A program made the position numbers and the translations under genes. The notes beneath the pieces are model-generated. The model had not been told where the DNA came from and made no database searches. It worked only from the letters and a program-made list of their open reading frames with translations. Below are positions 1-6,799 of a stretch of 18,691 nucleotides of DNA, in pieces (positions within the stretch are counted from its first letter, which is position 1; each line of letters begins with the position of its first letter). Source of the stretch: Clostridia bacterium (lineage in GTDB: Bacteria > Bacillota > Clostridia > Oscillospirales > RGIG7773); assembly GCA_017554835.1 (NCBI GenBank), contig JAFZHO010000057.1, positions 1-18,691 of the forward strand. The letters are read 5' to 3'.

Positions 1-647
1 CCGTGGCCAAGCCCTGCAAACATTCCCGTTTCTTTATCGTAATAGGTCATAGTGCCTATTCCTGCCGAGGAGTCTCTTACCCAGAGGCCAAGTCGATATT
101 TATTTGCCGTTTTGCTTTTCACGGGGGTGACTTCATAAATAATTTCCTTATTATCACGCAAAATCGTTAAAGAAAGGGCTTCACCACTGCATTTTTCCAC
201 GATTTCAGAAAGTTGTTCAACGCTATAAATCTTTTTGGAATTTACCTTTGTTATAATATCTTTAACCCTCACTCCCGCCTCATAAGCAGGGTTAATCGAG
301 CCCGTTTCACAGTCCACGTCCGACATACTGACAACCATTATTCCATTTGTATACATTTTTATCCCAAAAGGCACGCCACAAGCAACTACTTCCCGCGTAT
401 CAATTACTGAAACGTTAACGTTTTTAACGGGAATCCCGAATAAGCTTATTTGCACCGAGCTTTCTCCCTCTGAAGAGACGATTTCACCTTTTGCAGGGAT
501 ATATTTATTTGTGATAATGGTATTTTCGCCTTTTAGTATATAATAGCTTTCGGGCAGTGTAACGTAGGTATATAAATAAATTCCCCCAAAAACCAAAAGT
601 AAAAAGCAAAGGGAAATTATTATTCTTTTTTTAATTTTACTTTTCAA
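1..647 (-). CDS. spoIVB: SpoIVB-type sporulation serine peptidase (S55 family), C-terminus beyond window
   Basis: Translated by eye on the minus strand, the frame is open for 215 codons and runs off the window edge. Residues about 7-25 form a hydrophobic N-terminal signal or anchor. A PDZ-like stretch follows in the middle (motif NPAYEAGVRVKDII). Then come the S55 signatures GLWVRDSSAGIGT and TYYDKETG, and the frame stops at GLGHG. The His of GHG, the last full codon, corresponds to the catalytic His of B. subtilis SpoIVB; the catalytic Ser would lie outside the window. In the known family this protein is secreted into the space between forespore and mother cell and triggers pro-sigma-K processing. 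I chose a TTG start because GAAAGGTG sits about six bases upstream and no ATG allows the signal segment. It is transcribed away from the DUF2493 gene. Family assignment is strong; the start is an inference. Confidence 0.88.
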   Translation of the reverse strand, partial: MKSKIKKRIIISLCFLLLVFGGIYLYTYVTLPESYYILKGENTIITNKYIPAKGEIVSSEGESSVQISLFGIPVKNVNVSVIDTREVVACGVPFGIKMYTNGIMVVSMSDVDCETGSINPAYEAGVRVKDIITKVNSKKIYSVEQLSEIVEKCSGEALSLTILRDNKEIIYEVTPVKSKTANKYRLGLWVRDSSAGIGTMTYYDKETGMFAGLGH

Positions 648-722
648 AATTTTCACCTTTCTTAAAAGTTTTTCGTTTTATTTTTCTGCAAAAATAAAAA
701 ATTTATTAAAGGTAAAAATTCA

Positions 723-753
723 TTGATAAAAGAAATATTTCTTTTGATATAAA
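723..753 (+). promoter_or_regulatory. Candidate sigma-A promoter with extended -10 for the DUF2493-galactokinase pair
   Basis: TTGATA at 723-728 and TATAAA at 748-753 are separated by 19 bases, which is longer than the ideal 17. A TG dinucleotide at 745-746 gives an extended -10 (TGaTATAAA). It lies about 60 bases upstream of the ATG at 815. The spacer is occupied by a perfect palindrome listed separately. Confidence 0.5.
728..745. repeat. Perfect 18-bp palindrome inside the promoter spacer (operator candidate)
   Basis: AAAAGAAATATTTCTTTT reads the same on both strands over 18 bases. It sits between the proposed -35 and -10 boxes, where a bound dimer would block RNA polymerase. The low sequence complexity means chance is possible. 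Confidence 0.45.
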
Positions 754-814
754 TAATTGAAATGAAAAATTAAATATGGTAAAATTTAATAAAAAAACAA
801 AAGAGGTAATTTAT

Positions 815-1198
815 ATGAAAGTGGCTGTTGTGGGTTCAAGAAGCGCAACGGATAATCATTATCCAATTATATCCTCAAATATTCCCAAAAACACCACCGA
901 GATAATCTCAGGAGGCGCTTCGGGAGTGGATTTTCTCGCGGAGAGATTTGCCCGTGAGAATAATATTCCCCTTATAAAAATTCTCCCTAACTATACAAAA
1001 CTCGGCAAATCCGCTACCCTTGTCCGCAATATTGAGATAATAAAGCGAGCCGACCTTGTTTTATGCTTTTGGGATGGCAAAAGCCGTGGAACTGCCCACG
1101 TTGCCGCCAACTGCGTCAAATTATATAAAGATTTCAAAATAATTCTTCTTAACGACGGTTCAACCTATAACGAAGTTTCACAAAGGAGTTTTTTATGA
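815..1198 (+). CDS. DUF2493 / SLOG-domain (YspA-like) small protein
   Basis: The 127-residue product starts MKVAVVGSRSATD and is a compact Rossmann-like SLOG domain. The N-terminal beta strand ends in GSR (residues 6-8). An SGGASGVD motif lies near residue 31-38, a conserved ELAxxFARE-like helix follows, and ADLVLCFWDGKSRGT lies toward the C-terminus. These match the DUF2493/YspA group, whose relatives bind nucleotides or nucleotide-derived ligands; the ligand of this one is unknown. An in-frame ATG at 776 would add 13 residues, but AGAGGT lies eight bases before the ATG at 815 and the conserved domain begins exactly there. The stop codon overlaps the next ATG (ATGA), so translation is probably coupled to the galactokinase-like gene. 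This is not evidence for a shared pathway, but co-expression is likely. Confidence 0.8.
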   Translation: MKVAVVGSRSATDNHYPIISSNIPKNTTEIISGGASGVDFLAERFARENNIPLIKILPNYTKLGKSATLVRNIEIIKRADLVLCFWDGKSRGTAHVAANCVKLYKDFKIILLNDGSTYNEVSQRSFL

Positions 1199-2463
1199 AA
1201 AAATTAGAATTCCAAAATCACGTTTTTAATCTCGAAAATTTTGAAAACGTTTATAATAGCAGCACTTACGAATATAATCTTTCAAGATATAAAAAACTAA
1301 TAGAGAAATTTACGAATTATTATAAAACAGAAAAATCCGATTTTTATAAAATCAATTTTTTCTCTGCTCCGGGCAGAACTGAAATCTGCGGAAATCATAC
1401 CGACCATAATAACGGAAGAGTTCTTTGCGGCAGTATTCAAAACGATATTATCTGTGCCGCAGTAAAAACTAATAACAATTTCATAACCATTAAATCCGAT
1501 AACTATGACCCTATAAAAATAGACCTTGATAAACTTGAAGCATATAAAATCCCTTCAACGTCTTTGGGGCTTGTTGCAGGAGTTTGCTATTATCTCAAAT
1601 CAAAGGGCTATGATATCGGAGGTTTCGAGGCATATACCACCTCAAATCTTCCCGGTGGATCGGGGCTTTCATCCTCTGCGGCTTTTGAGGCGCTTATCTT
1701 CACTATTTTGAATTATTTTTATAACGATAGCAAAATCGACCTCGTAACAGGTGCAAAGGCCTCTCAGTATGCGGAGAATAATTTCTATATGAAACCCTGC
1801 GGTTTAATGGATCAGTTGGGAAGTATATACGGTGGCCTGATTACCATTGATTTTGAAAACCTTGATAACCCAAGAATAGAAAAAATTCAATTTGATTTTG
1901 AAAAAAACGGCTATGCTCTTTGTATCGTTAATATCGGTCAGTCTCATTCCGATTTAACAGACGATTACGCCAACGTTCGAAATGATATGTCAGCTATTTC
2001 AAAGCATTTTGGCAAAACCGTTCTTCGCGAAATATCTGCGGATATGCTTTTTGAAGAAATACCAAATCTTCGTGAGAATGACAGAGCAATAATCCGTGCT
2101 TATCATTACCTCAACGAAAACAAAAGAGTAGAAAATTTATTTGGCGCATTTAAAAATCAGGATATAAATAAAATCATAGAAATTATAAAATCCTCAGGTT
2201 ATTCCTCATTTAACTATTTGCAGAACGTTTATTCCAACTCGAACTGCAAAGAACAACCCGCATCCTTGGGGCTTTATCTTGCTCAAATGATGCTTGAAGA
2301 AGATGGCGCCTGGAGAATTCACGGTGGCGGATTTGGCGGAACTATTCAGTGCATCGTTCCCCTTGAAAAGCTGGAAATCTTTGAAAAAACCATGAAAAAG
2401 ATTTTTGGAAATTCAAGCGTTATAAATATTTATATCAGAAATATCGGCGCATGCAGGATTTAA
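1195..2463 (+). CDS. Galactokinase-like GHMP kinase
   Basis: The 422-residue protein has all three GHMP kinase motifs. Motif 1 is APGRTEICGNHTDHN (about 58-72), motif 2 is the phosphate-binding PGGSGLSSSA (153-162), and motif 3 is GGGFGG (377-382). The candidate catalytic Asp is in GLMDQ (D206). The architecture fits galactokinase, which makes galactose 1-phosphate from galactose and ATP in the cytoplasm. Two features differ from classical GalK. There is an N-terminal extension of roughly 30 residues before motif 1. The GEHTDYN core is GNHTDHN here, so a Glu that contacts sugar in characterised galactokinases is Asn. I therefore leave the symbol blank. AAGGAG lies six bases before the ATG. 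No galT, galE or sugar transporter is in view. A strong terminator follows at once. Confidence 0.82.
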   Translation: MKKLEFQNHVFNLENFENVYNSSTYEYNLSRYKKLIEKFTNYYKTEKSDFYKINFFSAPGRTEICGNHTDHNNGRVLCGSIQNDIICAAVKTNNNFITIKSDNYDPIKIDLDKLEAYKIPSTSLGLVAGVCYYLKSKGYDIGGFEAYTTSNLPGGSGLSSSAAFEALIFTILNYFYNDSKIDLVTGAKASQYAENNFYMKPCGLMDQLGSIYGGLITIDFENLDNPRIEKIQFDFEKNGYALCIVNIGQSHSDLTDDYANVRNDMSAISKHFGKTVLREISADMLFEEIPNLRENDRAIIRAYHYLNENKRVENLFGAFKNQDINKIIEIIKSSGYSSFNYLQNVYSNSNCKEQPASLGLYLAQMMLEEDGAWRIHGGGFGGTIQCIVPLEKLEIFEKTMKKIFGNSSVINIYIRNIGACRI

Positions 2464-2490
2464 AAAAGGAACGTTTACGTTCCTTTTTTT
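2462..2490 (+). terminator. Intrinsic terminator after the galactokinase-like gene
   Basis: GGAACG and CGTTCC pair around a TTTA loop, extended by A/T pairs to 12 bp, and end in a run of seven or more T. The hairpin begins inside the stop codon. Confidence 0.88.
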
Positions 2491-2549
2491 ATGTATAAAC
2501 TCATTATTTTACACGCATAATCTAAATAAAAAAAGAAAGAAGAAATATT

Positions 2550-4385
2550 ATGTGTGGAATTGTTGGCTACGTGGGTGAAAAAAATTCTCCCGAGGTTTTA
2601 ATAGACGGCCTTAAAAAACTTGAATACAGAGGTTACGACTCTGCCGGAATTGCATTTTTTGAAGAAAATGAGATAAACATCATAAAAAGTCGTGGAAAAT
2701 TGCAAAATCTAATAAATAAAATTAACGAAAATAAAAAAATTCATAGCACCTGCGGGATAGGGCACACCCGCTGGGCGACCCACGGGGAACCAAGCCATAT
2801 TAATTCCCACCCTCATGGAAGCAAAACTCTCGCCATTGTTCATAATGGCATTATTGAAAACTATCTTCCTCTCAAGGAAGAACTTCTCTCAAAAGGTTAT
2901 AATTTTCTCTCTCAGACCGACTCAGAGGTTCTCGCCCTGCTTCTTGACTATTACTACGAAAAGGATCCCATTTTTGCAGTAAATAAAATGGTAGAAAAAA
3001 TAAAGGGCTCTTATGCTCTCGGCATTATATTCAGAGACTATCCCGAAAAAATTTTTGCAGTTAAAAGGGATAGCCCTCTCATTATCGGTAAAGGAAAAGG
3101 AGAAAATTTCATTGCCTCTGATATTCCTGCTATTTTGAAATATACAAATAAGTATATAATTCTCGAAGAGGGTGAAATAGCAGAAATAACAAAAGAATGC
3201 ATCAGAATCTATAACAGGGATAATCAGCTTATTGAAAAAGAAATTCTCACTGCCACCTGGGATGAAAATGCCGCTGAGAAAAACGGATTTCCTCATTTTA
3301 TGCTTAAAGAAATCTATGAAGAGGGAGAAATTCTGCGAAAAACTATATCACCATATTACGATGGCAATATTAATTTCAAATTTCAAAATATTACTGACGA
3401 AAACATAAATTCTATCAAAAAAATCCATATAATCGGTTGCGGAACTGCAATGCACGCAGGTCTTATAGGAAAAAACATTATAGAAAAACTATGCAAAATT
3501 CCCGTAGAGGTTCATATTGCCTCTGAGTTTCGATATTCCGAAACAGTAATAGATAAGCAGGATTTAATTCTCGCCATTTCGCAGTCAGGTGAAACGGCAG
3601 ATACTATTGCCGCCTTAAAAAAAGCCGGGGACTACGGTTGCAGAACTATCGCCGTTGTAAACGTTCTCGGCTCAAGTATCACACGTATTTCAGATGACGT
3701 TATTTATACTTTTGCAGGACCTGAAATTTCTGTAGCAAGCACTAAGGCATATCTTGTTCAGATAGCTATAATGTATCTTTTGGCTCTTAAAATTTCGGAG
3801 ATTAAAAATCTTATATCAGAAAATGAGATAGCCGAAAATATAAGTTATATGCTTTCTCTTGAAAAGAAAATCAACCAAATTCTAAATAATTCGGATAAAA
3901 TAAAGCATTTTGCCTACGATTTTCATGGCTATGAAAATCTTTTTTATATAGGGCGTGGACTTGATTATTCTATTGCTGCCGAAGCATCGTTAAAGCTCAA
4001 AGAAATTTCTTATATTCATAGCGAAACTTATGCCGCAGGAGAGCTAAAGCACGGGGCAATCTCTCTTATTACAAAAGATTTTCCCGTTATCGCTCTTGCA
4101 ACAGACGAAAATCTTTTTGATAAAATGCTTAGCAATATCAAAGAAATAAAATCCCGTGGCGGAAAGGTTCTTTTAATAACTACGGAAAATATAGCGAAAG
4201 AGAAGCTTTCCGACCGAAAGGAAGATATTGCGGATTATATTTTCCAAATTCCCGAAACAAAGCACCTTTTTATCCCCTTTGTTGCCATAATTCCCTTGCA
4301 GTTATTTGCTTACTATATGGCGGTTCTTCGTGGCTGCGACGTAGATAAACCAAGAAACCTGGCAAAATCCGTTACAGTTGAATAA
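2550..4385 (+). CDS. glmS: Glutamine-fructose-6-phosphate aminotransferase (isomerising)
   Basis: The 611-residue product has the usual GlmS length. It opens MCGIVGYVG, with Cys2 as the glutamine amidotransferase nucleophile after Met removal. EYRGYDSAG and GIGHTRWATHG lie in the N-terminal glutaminase domain. Two SIS sugar-isomerase domains follow, with GCGTAMHAG and SQSGETADT in the first and GRGLDYSIAAEASLKLKEIS in the second. The C-terminus DKPRNLAKSVTVE is the family signature. The enzyme makes glucosamine 6-phosphate from fructose 6-phosphate and glutamine, the first step toward UDP-GlcNAc and peptidoglycan. The ribosome binding site is weak (GAAAGAAG, about six bases upstream). Only about 60 bases separate it from the upstream terminator, too few for a glmS ribozyme. 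A shared bidirectional terminator follows. Confidence 0.97.
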   Translation: MCGIVGYVGEKNSPEVLIDGLKKLEYRGYDSAGIAFFEENEINIIKSRGKLQNLINKINENKKIHSTCGIGHTRWATHGEPSHINSHPHGSKTLAIVHNGIIENYLPLKEELLSKGYNFLSQTDSEVLALLLDYYYEKDPIFAVNKMVEKIKGSYALGIIFRDYPEKIFAVKRDSPLIIGKGKGENFIASDIPAILKYTNKYIILEEGEIAEITKECIRIYNRDNQLIEKEILTATWDENAAEKNGFPHFMLKEIYEEGEILRKTISPYYDGNINFKFQNITDENINSIKKIHIIGCGTAMHAGLIGKNIIEKLCKIPVEVHIASEFRYSETVIDKQDLILAISQSGETADTIAALKKAGDYGCRTIAVVNVLGSSITRISDDVIYTFAGPEISVASTKAYLVQIAIMYLLALKISEIKNLISENEIAENISYMLSLEKKINQILNNSDKIKHFAYDFHGYENLFYIGRGLDYSIAAEASLKLKEISYIHSETYAAGELKHGAISLITKDFPVIALATDENLFDKMLSNIKEIKSRGGKVLLITTENIAKEKLSDRKEDIADYIFQIPETKHLFIPFVAIIPLQLFAYYMAVLRGCDVDKPRNLAKSVTVE

Positions 4386-4388
4386 AAT

Positions 4389-4427
4389 AAAAGCTACGCA
4401 GAAAATCTCTACGTAGCTTTTTTTATA
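4389..4427. terminator. Bidirectional terminator between glmS and the convergent PAP2 gene
   Basis: AAAAGCTACG (4389-4398) pairs with CGTAGCTTTT (4412-4421) around a 13-base loop. The plus strand ends in a run of seven T; the minus strand reads into TTTTATTTT, a weaker tail. The PAP2 stop codon lies in the loop and 3' arm, so both genes end inside this element. Confidence 0.8.
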
Positions 4428-5065
4428 TTTATAAAAAATTGATAAATCAAAATAAGTCCAAAACTCAATAAAATTCCACCGATAATATCCGTAATCCAAT
4501 GCACTCCCGAAAAAATCCTTCCCAAAACCATAAAAATCATAAATGCCACACTTGCAAATACGGCAATTTTTCGCAAAGTGGGATTTTTTATTCGTGTATT
4601 AAGAAAAGTTGCCCCCGAGGAAAAAACGCAAATGGAAAGCATAGTAGTCGACGATGGGTATGATGCTTCCAGACACCCGTTAATCAGTATGGGTCTATAA
4701 TTCAGTTCCAGAATTTCAAAAAGAATATATACCCCCAAAACTGCAATATAAAATCCTCCCAAAATAAGAATATCATAATCCACTTTTATAATACTTTTTC
4801 TTCCAAACCATTGAAAAAGCCCAACCATTCCAAAAGCAAAAATCATAAAAAGCGGTATCAGACTTAAAAAATCCGTTATATGGTATAGTTTCATATTCAC
4901 GCCGACAAGGTTCGAAAAAAACCTGTTAAAATGAGAAAATCCAACCTGAGAATTATCAGGACCTATTGCATCAACGTCAATAAACTTTATCAAAAAAGTC
5001 CATAAAACAAAAGCTAAAAGCATAAAAACGCCGAGAAAAAGACTTTTTACATTTTCTTTTTTCAT
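4409..5065 (-). CDS. PAP2-superfamily-like integral membrane protein with altered active site
   Basis: The 218-residue protein has about five to six membrane segments (about 8-28, 64-85, 100-118, 140-155, 167-183, 195-213). PAP2 lipid phosphatases carry three motifs: KX6RP, PSGH and SRX5HX3D. Motif 3 is present as GRIFSGVHWITD (R183, H189, D193). Motif 1 is degraded to EX6RP (R124-P125). Motif 2 reads PSST (137-140), so the usual His is absent. Family membership follows from motif 3 and the membrane layout. A phosphatidate or undecaprenyl-pyrophosphate phosphatase activity is uncertain because of the substitutions; such PSST variants may form a distinct subgroup. AAAGGATGG lies about 12 bases before the ATG, a long spacing. 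It is downstream of the XRE regulator, separated by a weak hairpin. Confidence 0.72.
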   Translation of the reverse strand: MKKENVKSLFLGVFMLLAFVLWTFLIKFIDVDAIGPDNSQVGFSHFNRFFSNLVGVNMKLYHITDFLSLIPLFMIFAFGMVGLFQWFGRKSIIKVDYDILILGGFYIAVLGVYILFEILELNYRPILINGCLEASYPSSTTMLSICVFSSGATFLNTRIKNPTLRKIAVFASVAFMIFMVLGRIFSGVHWITDIIGGILLSFGLILIYQFFINIKKAT

Positions 5066-5156
5066 TATTATTCAACCATCCTTTTTTTATATTAGGTATC
5101 ACCTGAATATATTTTAGAAAATGATTGAAAAAAACGAAAGAAACGAGGCATCACCA

Positions 5157-5176
5157 AAACGATACTTTTCGTATCA
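5157..5176 (-). terminator. Weak hairpin after the XRE regulator
   Basis: GATAC and GTATC pair around GAAAA, followed on the minus strand by GTTTT. The stem is only five to six pairs and overlaps the TGA stop, so termination would be partial at best. Confidence 0.35.
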
Positions 5177-5779
5177 TCTCTTTTTGCCTGATATTATCGC
5201 CTTTATAATGAAAAACGAGAATAAAAATATTGCTGCATAAGGTTGCTGACTTATGATAAACACTAAAGCACCCAAAGCATTTAATATCATTGAGACTAAA
5301 TTATTATATTTTTGCCAAAATTTAAAACTGCAATTTTGAAGTGCAAGTCGCAAAACTCCGAGAGCCGTAATTCCAACTATAATTATAAAATATGATATTC
5401 TAAGATAAGTCGCAATTTCCGAAAGAGATAGCAACGAGCCCTCTTTTATTATCCCGTCTATTCGCACTGCAAAAAAAGGAAGAAATATGAGCATTATAGC
5501 GCTAAAATCCAATAGACCAAATACTAAATCGCAAAAACGTTTTTCTTTTTTCTTGGTATCTTCCTTTGCAACCGTTAATAATTCCTCGCTTGATAATAGC
5601 TCATCAATGGTAATTTCAAAATAATTTGCGATTTCCTTGAGAGAATCAATATTGGGATAACCACGGCCTGATTCCCATTTTGAAATTGCCGTTCGCGAAA
5701 CGAAAAGCGTGGCGGCAAGTTCTTCCTGAGTGAGGGATTTTTGTTTTCTTAATTCTTGTAATTTCTGATTAAATTCCAT
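5174..5779 (-). CDS. XRE-family transcriptional regulator with C-terminal membrane segments
   Basis: Residues about 6-60 form an HTH_3/Cro-CI domain. It contains LRKQKSLTQEELAATLFVSR, then AISKWESGRGYPNIDSL, the usual helix-turn-helix and its flanking helices. After a charged linker (about 70-82) come roughly four hydrophobic segments (about 85-104, 129-147, 161-177, 180-196). DNA-binding heads with membrane tails are common in Firmicutes, but the target and signal are usually unknown and nothing here identifies them. A role in controlling the downstream PAP2-like membrane protein is possible from position alone. The ATG has no clear ribosome binding site. It lies 13 bases after the prmA stop and very close to a TATAAT box, so a leaderless or very short-leader transcript is possible. 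The stop is TGA. Confidence 0.8.
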   Translation of the reverse strand: MEFNQKLQELRKQKSLTQEELAATLFVSRTAISKWESGRGYPNIDSLKEIANYFEITIDELLSSEELLTVAKEDTKKKEKRFCDLVFGLLDFSAIMLIFLPFFAVRIDGIIKEGSLLSLSEIATYLRISYFIIIVGITALGVLRLALQNCSFKFWQKYNNLVSMILNALGALVFIISQQPYAAIFLFSFFIIKAIISGKKR

Positions 5780-5791
5780 AATAAATACTAA

Positions 5792-5820
5792 ATTATAACT
5801 TAACTTTTAATGCTACCCAA
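5792..5820 (-). promoter_or_regulatory. Candidate promoter for the XRE regulator, inside the 3' end of prmA
   Basis: On the minus strand TTGGGT (5815-5820) and a perfect TATAAT (5792-5797) are 17 bases apart. The start codon is 12 bases past the -10 box, which would leave a leader of about six bases. The -35 box matches poorly. Confidence 0.4.
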
Positions 5821-6740
5821 CCGTTTTCCGTTATTCTTTCTTGCAAAGAGAAACCTTTTTCCTTCACGGCATTTATAACGTCGTCTTCTCTGGTATCGAT
5901 AATACCGGATAATATAAGATAAGTATTCTCATTCATATATTCTTTTATATCGGAAAGCATAGCAATTATAACGTCGGCAACAATATTTGCAAAAATAACG
6001 TTATATTTTTTAGGTGGAATTTTTTCTTCAAGGATATTTTTTCTCTCAGCAATAAAGTTCTCGCCAACGCCGTTATAGTCGGCATTTTCTTTCGCTATTT
6101 TTACGGAGTTTTCATCAATATCAATTCCGTAAGCGTCTTTTGCACCATATTTAAGTGCGCTTATGGATAAAATTCCGCTTCCTGTTCCAACGTCTAAAAT
6201 AGAGTCGTCCTTTTTGACGCATTGCTGCAAAAATTCAAGGCAAAGTCGGGTTGTTTCGTGAGTTCCCGTTCCAAAAGCCATTCCCGGATCCATTTTAACG
6301 ACGATTCTGTTTTTCTCGTTTTTATAGTCTTCCCATAAGGGAACAACGGCGATATCAGAAACCTCAATAGGTTTATAATACTTTTTCCAGTTATTTGCCC
6401 AGTCTTCCTCGTTCAGATTATCAAGAGAAATCTTAAGACTTCCAAGGTCAAGCCCAAAATTTATGTCCTTTAATCTTTCCATCTCTTTTCGAACAAGAGA
6501 TAAAGTCTCCATCCCCTGCCCATTTTCCGCAAGATAGATTTTTATAACCGTAGGAGCATCCTTAAGCCCCATAAGACTTTCGTCAACGTAATCCCAATAA
6601 ACCTCGGTATCAGTCAGAAAGTTTTCAAAATCCTTTCCGTCCTCAATGGCAAATCCCGTTATACCAAGACTCATTAAAGCGCCCGTAACAATTTCGATTC
6701 CCTCCGAAACCGTATTTATTTTAACTTCAAACCAATTCAT
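5793..6740 (-). CDS. prmA: Ribosomal protein L11 methyltransferase
   Basis: The 315-residue protein begins MNWFEVKI, typical of PrmA. An N-terminal substrate-recognition domain (about 1-110) and the linker motif NEEDWANNWKKYYKP (about 110-124) are followed by DPGMAFGTGTHETT (151-164). The AdoMet-binding core DVGTGSG lies at 183-189, and FANIVADVI stands where the catalytic-domain loop is expected. PrmA trimethylates L11 in the cytoplasm and is usually non-essential. A TTG 18 bases further upstream would extend the frame, but AAAAGGA precedes the ATG at 6740 with good spacing and the family begins with MNW. It starts just after the terminator of the solute-binding-like gene, so transcription could come from read-through or from an unrecognised promoter. 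The XRE regulator follows after 13 bases. Confidence 0.95.
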   Translation of the reverse strand: MNWFEVKINTVSEGIEIVTGALMSLGITGFAIEDGKDFENFLTDTEVYWDYVDESLMGLKDAPTVIKIYLAENGQGMETLSLVRKEMERLKDINFGLDLGSLKISLDNLNEEDWANNWKKYYKPIEVSDIAVVPLWEDYKNEKNRIVVKMDPGMAFGTGTHETTRLCLEFLQQCVKKDDSILDVGTGSGILSISALKYGAKDAYGIDIDENSVKIAKENADYNGVGENFIAERKNILEEKIPPKKYNVIFANIVADVIIAMLSDIKEYMNENTYLILSGIIDTREDDVINAVKEKGFSLQERITENGWVALKVKL

Positions 6741-6756
6741 ATAATTTTTCCTTTTC

Positions 6757-6789
6757 AAAAAAGAACCTCCGAAACTTCGGAGGTTCTTT
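6757..6789 (-). terminator. Strong intrinsic terminator after the solute-binding-like gene
   Basis: AAAGAACCTCCGAA pairs with TTCGGAGGTTCTTT over about 12-14 bp with a tiny loop. On the minus strand it runs straight into TTTTTT. The prmA ribosome binding site lies immediately beyond. Confidence 0.88.
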
Positions 6790-6799
6790 ATATTTTTAA

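Noticed and set aside
2922..3296. Minus-strand reading frame of 124 codons
   Set aside because: It lies wholly within glmS on the opposite strand and is explained by glmS codon composition.
5094..5104. Small inverted repeat AGGTATCACCT upstream of the PAP2-like gene
   Set aside because: Four-base arms are too short to be distinguished from chance.
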